The notes under the pieces were generated by a model that ran no database searches, was not told the DNA's origin, and saw nothing but the letters and a program-made list of their open reading frames with translations. Shown here in pieces: positions 57,379 to 64,000 of a DNA stretch of 64,000 bases. Source of the DNA: Cryptomeria japonica (Eukaryota > Streptophyta > Pinopsida > Cupressales > Cupressaceae); contig NC_081415.1 in assembly GCF_030272615.1 (NCBI RefSeq), positions 233,375,303-233,439,302 on the forward strand, read 5' to 3'. The position numbers and the translations under genes are program-made. The first letter of the stretch is position 1; every line of letters begins with the position of its first letter.

Positions 57379-57389
57379 CTCTGATACCA
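57379..57389 (-). other. primer-binding site of element I
   Basis: TGGTATCAGAG on the minus strand, two bases inside the 5' LTR. Exact match to the plant initiator-Met tRNA PBS core. Confidence 0.92.
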
Positions 57390-57391
57390 AT

Positions 57392-58917
57392 TGATAATAC
57401 AATGATGAACAGTGAGTACCAAACCGGTATTGAGAGGGGGGGGATGAATCAGTACAGATATAAAAAAATTTCCTAAACCGGTTTGACTGTAAACAGCGAA
57501 CTTGACTAGCAATCACTAACACCAGTTATAAACCAAATTACTACTAGTTAAACACAATGAGATTGTGAAAGATATAAACCAGAAACACTTATCTTACCAC
57601 ACAACCTACACCCTCATTTCCACATTATCCTTGTGCATAAATAGGTAATCTATCATAAACAATATAATAACATGCTAGATCAACATGATTCACCGCTTGA
57701 TAGAAAACAACAAAGCATCACATGAAAAGGACATCACACATGACACACATATTTTTCACGTGGAAACCCAACTAGGAAAAACCACGGTGGGGATGAATAC
57801 CCACAAGCTATTTTTGAACTCTTTAGAAGTCTGCTTTGTTAGGAGCCTAGTCTGGTTAAAGACTGTTACAACAGGTTCTGTTAAGAACCGATCCTATTAG
57901 GGATCACCCAGTTAAGGGATGGCTAGAATACCCGGTTAAGGGTTAAACCCTATTAGAGGTTACCTTGTTAGAGGATTTCATGAACCCAATGGCTTTGAGT
58001 CACCTTGTTAAAGGATTTATAGCAAGCTGGTTAAAGCTACCCTATTAAGGGATTTTCCAAGTGTTGAAGTGGTTAGAGATTTTACAATGATCTGGTAATA
58101 GCACTTCAATGCCAATGTGAATCCGCTTTAGTTCCTTTCTTCTGTATACACACTCTGTAGGTATCAACCCTCTTATTTGGTCTGGCAAGAATCACGTGTC
58201 TTTGCACTTAGATACACACACAACATTTGCCAACAACTTCAACGTAAAACACAACATCGACCTTATAGGAAACAGATAGGTTGGTAACATAAACCCTAAA
58301 CCCTAAACATTTAGGTTGAGCAATTCAGTCAGTTCAATCCTGACCATTGAACACTTTGCATTTGAATACAACGATCTTGAACAGATCTCAAGACATTCTC
58401 CATCATTCGTTCTTTGCCACTTCTTAGAGGTGATAATCCATCACGCGTTCTCCACCGTTTACAGGGACTTCGCTCATTCCCGAGGTAGATAGGATCAATC
58501 CACTTCATGCAAGATCCTTCACGCGCACGAGGCTGACGTGGCAACACGATCTGATCTTCATTACACTGCTAACTCATTACGCAATGCCATCAGTTGAATC
58601 ACATAGGCTCAAAACACTTCAACCGGAAACCCTGAAGCTGAGACTACCAACCGGTAGTCATACCATATTAAACTGCTTCACCTTTAGCACATATACCGGT
58701 TCTCATCTTTCTACTGGTTCACTTTGCCAGTTGCTTAACTTCAATAAACCTATTCACTCTTCATCATATTACCAGTTCACTCTTCAGCATATTACCGATT
58801 CTCTTTCAGCATATTACCGGTTCTCTCTTGAGCATATTATCAGTTCTCTCTTGAGCATATTGACATCAATGACAACACAATATTGTCATGTCAACATATT
58901 CTGCACATATGCCAACA
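57392..58917 (-). repeat. 5' LTR of element I
   Basis: 1,526 bases, same ends as the 3' LTR. The telomere-like run is at 58291-58308. Confidence 0.95.
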
Positions 58918-58922
58918 AGAAC

Positions 58923-60864
58923 AAGTCAGCAAGACTGTAATTTACTATTTAAAAAAAAACACTTCATTAATTACAAGGCCAATGTAGCTACAGATTGTAT
59001 GAACTGGACAACATTTGCATACAAAGACAAGAGTCCCTAGAGAAATTTTGTAAGACATGGGAAGATATTTCACTCTTTGTAGTTACTCTGCCTGTTGGCT
59101 TGCCTTATCTAATGATCGCTTTGACTGTAGTTGGCCAGTGACAGTATGTCTATTTGAGTTTACTTAATTAATGTATAAGCTTACTTTCTTGTGCAGCAAA
59201 CCTACAGAGGAAAACAACTTCATGTCAATGTAAGAATAATTTCTACATAGTTCCACGGTAGCACTGTTTGTATTTTTATGTTTTTTCATAAATATTGTGA
59301 AGTTGTTATGAATTCCATATTAGTGTTATGGCAGTTGTTAGCACAATGTGGTATTGGTGGGATTCCTTGAAGACATTCAAGATCCTATTGCCAGGATCAA
59401 TAACATATATGAAAATTCCCATTAGTTCATGGAGCTTAAAAATGAGGAATATAAAAAGCCAAGGCAAGAGCAGGAAGAGGAATAAGAGGCAAAACAAATA
59501 GATTATTGCACCAAATAAGAGTCAATACCTGCAAGAAGTGAAATAATTGCTAGCCTTGTATTGGACTATGATCCTGATGAGGATACTGCTAAAAACATAA
59601 CCATAGTGGTTAAGGATGTACCTGAGAGAATGCTTACCAACCATGGAGGCAATCACTGAACTGCTATCTCAAACTAAGTTGCTACCATTGGATGTAAAAG
59701 ACAATAGGTTTTTTGAACACCTCTTTATTAATAGCTAAGGATTCTACAACAACACTCCTTGATATCCCCAATTCCAATTGACCAATGATCATTCCAAAGG
59801 AAAAGATTCCCTTAACCATAAAACCTTCTCCAAGATGTAGATAAAAAAAATGTGTAAGATCCAAGATCATGTATCAAAATATTACAATAATAAATTAATC
59901 TACTTATGTAACTAAACACATTTTTTTCCAGAAGCTTTACACTCAGTCATATTGGTCACTGACATCACATATGTGTATATTCACCCATTGCTGCTGCATT
60001 ATTGTGTTTGTTTATAGTCTTGTTTTAATACTGCTCATCTTCCTGTGTTTGTGTAGTTTTTGTGTATAATAAAAGTGGGCGGTTGGAAATCTTTTCCAGT
60101 TGGAAAATACAAATGAAATGTTGCAAATGGCAAGTGAAATGTTGCAAACGGCAAGTGACTTACCTCAACATTATGCAAAAATTGTGCTGTGTTGCCAATG
60201 ATGGCAATGAGAAAAAATGGATAGAAAAAATGGAGAGAGCGTGCAGGAAAAATAACAAAACCCAATGCAACAGACTTTTTTTTAAAATGAGACGAACCAG
60301 AACCAATCTCCCTGTGTTTAATGCTGCTTCAATCTATGCACAATACGGTTATTCTATCTTTCAGTCGGTAAATAAGGGGTGAACATAAACAGTGACGATA
60401 AGTATGAAGTTAGATCAGATAATACTAAGTCTACTAAGTCTCCTGCAACAGTCAAATTGCAAGCAATGCAAAATGGCGATTGAGGAAGGCTAGTCCCATC
60501 AATAACTAAACATGGTAGAAACAACATAAATACTGAACTGAAAAACCTTATCGATTTTTTTTTAACTTTTTAGTAACCAAACTAAAAATATCATATATCC
60601 ATTATTGCTTCGTATAGCTATCCATCTAAAATCTTAACGAACATTATTGCAGAGATTAACAAAATTATTGAGGCGGTGAACCTTAGCGGTCAATGTTATA
60701 AAATTACATACATTTTCTTAGGTGTCAACCCGTGAAAAATTAAATGCATAGTTTCAGGTATCGGAACTCTCCACCTCATAAAAAATCCGCCGCGAGGAAC
60801 TTAAATCCGGTGGGCAAAGCCCACCATAAAAGCCTATCGGCTAATAAAATAGTATAACATGGGA
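58923..60864. other. region between element I and SAUR unit 3, with a possible decayed coding stretch
   Basis: Mostly non-coding. On the plus strand 59355-59670 one frame gives GFLEDIQDPIARINNIYEN, FMELKNEEYKKPRQEQEEE and SEIIASLVLDYDPDEDTAKN with isolated stops, which looks like a decayed exon of an unrecognised protein. A near-tandem repeat (GTGAAATGTTGCAAA) occurs at 60110-60160. No other gene seen. Confidence 0.4.
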
Positions 60865-61373
60865 ATGCTGTAAACTCCATCTAAGCTAAGATAGAATACC
60901 CATCGATGTCACCATCTTCTTCAGTCAAACGCAAGTTGACGTTGATCATAAATCTATCAAGTCGAGAAGAGAAAAGTGCAAGACCAAATCTCACTTTAGG
61001 TAAGGAAGCCATTTCCACGTCAGGTATCAGAATTATAGCATCTCATCTATTCGTTATGATAATTTATTCAAAATGGTGTAGATTTAGCAGAAGGAAATTG
61101 AGTTTGCCGAATATTTATGAAGTATTTATGGATATATGATGGACCCATCACTTAAATTTTTATTTATTTTTAATTGATTGTTGAATAAGTATTAGATTTA
61201 AGATTACACAGATTATACATTTTCAGTAATAGGATATAAATTAATCAAAATTAAATACATACAGATATATATCTGAGAACAAACATTTAAAATATTTTTA
61301 ATAAAACGGATAAAGTATTTTCAAAAAACAATTACGTATAAATCCCTGTCCACACGCCCAATATACTTTGTGT

Positions 61374-61588
61374 TTTGAATGCTAGTTTAATCCATTTCCA
61401 TAAATTCTAGAAGATTTTAGTCATGCAGATTCTTCGCTCCACTAAAATTGTAAATACAATGATGTCAGGCCATACGCTCCTGTGCAGGCTACAACCATGC
61501 TTTGACATGCCTTCGGCTGCTTGTCATTCATTATATATGGTTTGCACTTTTTCATCCATAAATTAAGCTATCATATAGATCAGTCTGG
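61374..61588. repeat. 215-bp conserved block downstream of SAUR, unit 3
   Basis: Indel-free counterpart of 8212-8426 and 23443-23657. Confidence 0.8.
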
Positions 61589-62125
61589 ATAGCAAATCCA
61601 AAACCTTAATTGCTATGGAAGTGCAGCATCCGCTATCAATTGAATTATTGACCTTTCCTTGAATCAAAGTATAATTTATTTCCAACACCCTTCAAATTGA
61701 GCACTGCGAGACTTCAAATTTTTTATATTTTTTTAATTTCCAGCACTCTACTCAAATTGAGCACTGCGAGACTTCAAACTTTTTATATTTTTTTAAATCT
61801 ATTTTAAATGTTGAACTAGAATTCGAATATAGGACCTTTAATTGCCACAAAAATATTCTATCAACTGAAACTACTAACCCTACCCTTCTTCGCCACACCT
61901 ATCGTCCATCCAGATATGACGTATTTCCAACAATCTATTCCAACTACAATTTGCCAAAGACATAGAACTTTTTTTTATCTTCTTTGAAACCTTTTTCAAA
62001 TGTTCACAACACTAATTTCTTACAAGGATTGATTTAGAGAACAGGAATCCACAAACACAGTGGAGTTCTGCCAGTGAAATAATAAAGTGGGCAAATATGA
62101 AGAAATCCTAGAGGCTGTTACAAAC

Positions 62126-62521
62126 TTATAAGCGATCTGTAATATATTGTTGGCCCAATTTGAAATCTGCGGACGACGGATCTTTCTGGTTACAAAGAAG
62201 GATGATTAGATTCTGAAGAGTATCTCTATCACAGGGAAGGATGAGCGGCCTGTTAGTGTCAAACCCATATTCATCCTTGGCCTTTTCCAGCAAAGCGCGG
62301 AACAGAGAATTATTTAAATGGGTAATTCGGATCACAAACCGCTTGTGGTTTGAACCAGCATAAACTGCCATGTGACCACGTGGTACGTCTTTGGGAACTG
62401 AGCTCTGGGAGAAACCCACGCAGGACAATAAAGAGTCTCGCAGCCGGGCAAAGAATGCAGCCAAATTAGGGTTTTGCCGTTTTGATCGAAGCAGCGACCG
62501 GGTGAATTGGTTGTTCTTCAT
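62126..62521 (-). CDS. SAUR: SAUR-family protein (auxin-responsive), unit 3
   Basis: 131 residues, same length and start as the unit 2 gene and differing at about a dozen positions. The SAUR core is intact: VPKDVPRGHMAVYAG, KRFVIRITHLN, LFRALLEKAKDEYGFD, LILPCDRDTLQNLI. Single exon. A TATA box lies about 90 bases upstream. A TGTCGG hexamer (62637-62642, plus strand), a high-affinity auxin-response-factor half site, lies just upstream of the TATA box; units 1 and 2 have changed bases there. Changes from unit 2 are mostly conservative and the frame is fully open, which argues for recent or continuing selection. Function is inferred from family. Confidence 0.93.
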   Translation of the reverse strand: MKNNQFTRSLLRSKRQNPNLAAFFARLRDSLLSCVGFSQSSVPKDVPRGHMAVYAGSNHKRFVIRITHLNNSLFRALLEKAKDEYGFDTNRPLILPCDRDTLQNLIILLCNQKDPSSADFKLGQQYITDRL

Positions 62522-62605
62522 TGTAATAACTTAGCCTGCAAATTTGAGAGTAAATATTGAGGCACTTCTTTGAATGTCTGAGCACATCTGAGGGGCTTCA
62601 TGGGG

Positions 62606-62613
62606 TTTATATA
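62606..62613 (-). promoter_or_regulatory. TATA box of the SAUR gene, unit 3
   Basis: TATATAAA on the minus strand, at the position matching 24676-24685 in unit 2. Confidence 0.75.
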
Positions 62614-62636
62614 GAAGTGTGAGAAGAAAGGATAAA

Positions 62637-62642
62637 TGTCGG
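62637..62642 (+). promoter_or_regulatory. possible auxin response element (TGTCGG) upstream of SAUR unit 3
   Basis: TGTCGG is the preferred auxin-response-factor half site. It is about 120 bases upstream of the ATG. A single hexamer can occur by chance, so this is only a candidate. Confidence 0.35.
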
Positions 62643-62794
62643 AGCTTGAGTAAACCAGCTGGAATACACCTGTCCTGGGCATCTGGAATCCACCTGTTGT
62701 GGGCATCTGGCAGATCTTCGGAAACCGCCGATAAAGACAGTGCAGGAAATTGCAATTGAAAGGAAATGGCACTACGAAGAGTATTCCATTGTCA

Positions 62795-62855
62795 TTTTCC
62801 TGTGGGCGAGTTCAATGTTCAAAAGTATTGTCACTTTCCTGTGGGCGAGTTAAAA
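62795..62855. repeat. minisatellite upstream of SAUR unit 3 (two copies)
   Basis: Two copies of the CCTGTGGGCGAGTT unit also found at 9476 and 24868. Confidence 0.8.
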
Positions 62856-63569
62856 AGTTAAGTGCTTAATTTCAGATTAGGGTCATCAATAATGTAATTA
62901 TATTAACAACATTTTTAATAAATTGTCTATAAACATTTTTAGAAAGTTAGATTGAATTGTCAAGTCATGCATTACAAAAAGTTAGATTGAATTGTCAAGT
63001 CATGCATTACAAGATAAAGTTTGATTGAATTGTAGGCAACAAAAAATGAGATTGAAAATAAAGTCAAACTGAATTGTATGCATCAAGTCATGCATTACCT
63101 TACATGTTACTATATGACTCATTGTTTATTTGATGTGACTTATGAAAATAGATATTTTTTTATTGTTTTTAGATTAAAACATAATGACTCTTTGATTAGT
63201 TGTTTCTTTGATGTGATTTATAAAAAGAGATATTTTCGTTGATCTAAAGAAAAATATATAAAAGGGTCTTTGTTGGTCATTGCATTCTTTATTTAACAGT
63301 TTTGTACTACAACGAGATGCAAAATTATTATTGACTGTTTGGCCATTAAATAGTTTGATGTTAGATTGTTTGGTCATTAAATAGTTGATGTTAAAAGAGC
63401 GTTGAAAATCAAATGACATTACATTATGAATTGTGCACTGATATCAATATTAAATACAAATACAAAACTAAAAAACAATTTATTTATTTTTATAATCAAT
63501 AATTCCATAATCTAATTGATCACTTCATTCATGTTTTAATCAATCACTTTAAAAATCTATAATCAAGGA

Positions 63570-63985
63570 AGAGAATGGAGTTTGTAAGTTAGATCACGGA
63601 GTATAAGAAATAATGATAGGACACAACGCAGGCTGTTCTGGTTTTAGGTTTCTGTGACATCATTATTGATTTCTGTTGTCAACCAGAAAATATTAGGTGG
63701 TAGGAACGTGAGAGATAGAGACTGACTGCAACATTCAGTGCAACTAATCTTAAGTAGGACTGGTAAAGCAGGCTAGACTTTTTGGGATCCATGGTGTACA
63801 ACTGCTTGTGAATGTCTGGCCAACAAGATTTTGACGCCTGTATGTGCAGTCCTTACCATTTTTTCTTTTTTTGCCCAAAAAAATCTTTTTTACACGAGAA
63901 GCTGGTTTTGGATGGATGGTGAAAAAATGTTGAGGTGAAATAAGAGTGTTTGTAAAGTTGAACATTAGTCTCAAGTTTACTTTCA
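63570..63985. repeat. distal conserved block upstream of SAUR, unit 3
   Basis: Matches 11265-11660 and 27025-27430. Single copy of the 63-bp segment that is doubled in unit 2. Confidence 0.65.
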
Positions 63986-64000
63986 CGAATATCTTTTTCT

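Larger units (their letters stand above)
51468..58917 (-). mobile_element. Ty1/copia element I, complete ends
   Basis: Minus-strand copia element of 7.45 kb with LTRs at 57392-58917 (5') and 51468-52974 (3'), a PBS next to the 5' LTR, and a purine tract next to the 3' LTR. A perfect 5-bp duplication AGAAC is at 51463-51467 and 58918-58922. Polyprotein order gag, protease, integrase, RT, RNase H (copia order). Inactive: many stops, and a changed protease active site. About 20 substitutions, mostly transitions, in the first 270 aligned LTR bases (hand count) point to an old insertion. Confidence 0.95.
60865..64000 (-). repeat. SAUR duplication unit 3 (runs past the window end)
   Basis: Same order as units 1 and 2. 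Compared with unit 2 it lacks about 1.4 kb between the minisatellite (62790-62855) and 62860. The distal block is at 63570-63985. Confidence 0.85.

Overview
The window is nuclear DNA of a land plant, most likely a gymnosperm with a large, slowly purged genome. The only intact host genes are two copies of a small auxin-up RNA (SAUR) gene. A third SAUR copy is decayed, and almost everything else is old transposable element (TE) sequence nested inside other TEs. Plant origin is secure: SAUR, a plant-type DRM methyltransferase fragment, and Ty1/copia elements primed by initiator-Met tRNA. The gymnosperm assignment is inference from the density and age of the nests.

Layout. 1-7540: three Ty1/copia fragments. 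Element A (+) has inserted into element B (-), and B lies head to head with a related element C (+). 7545-11660: SAUR unit 1, holding a SAUR pseudogene that has also lost its TATA region. 11666-21382: a copia element (D) split in its reverse transcriptase (RT) region by a short non-autonomous LTR element (H, 14521-20162, TSD TATCC). H in turn carries a truncated LINE (14660-15157, 13-bp TSD) and a CACTA DNA transposon (16329-19257, TSD TTG). The CACTA element holds a fragment of a DRM de novo DNA methyltransferase gene arranged as a large inverted repeat. 21690-22890: dispersed repeat X. 22890-27440: SAUR unit 2 with an intact gene.

28958-35672: a non-autonomous LTR element (G, TSD AATGT) without a recognisable pol. 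It has a coiled-coil/zinc-knuckle gag-like ORF and a second ORF of roughly 1,100 codons with no recognised function. 35991-38157: a 5'-truncated LINE (+). 40911-49310: a second copy of repeat X, interrupted by a LINE with both ends present (E, 42116-48911, minus strand, 13-bp TSD). 51468-58917: a copia element (I, minus strand) with both LTRs, PBS, PPT and a 5-bp TSD. 60865-64000: SAUR unit 3 with an intact gene.

Two things stand out. First, the CACTA element carries a snap-back copy of DRM, the enzyme plants use to methylate and silence transposons. Its transcript could fold into a long hairpin and feed small RNAs back on the host gene. Second, the LINE family encodes a third ORF downstream of RNase H. 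That ORF lies inside the element's own target-site duplications and is seen in three copies here. All TE polyproteins are broken by stops and frameshifts, so the window is a fossil record rather than an active locus. SAUR units 2 and 3 are the only regions that look functional.
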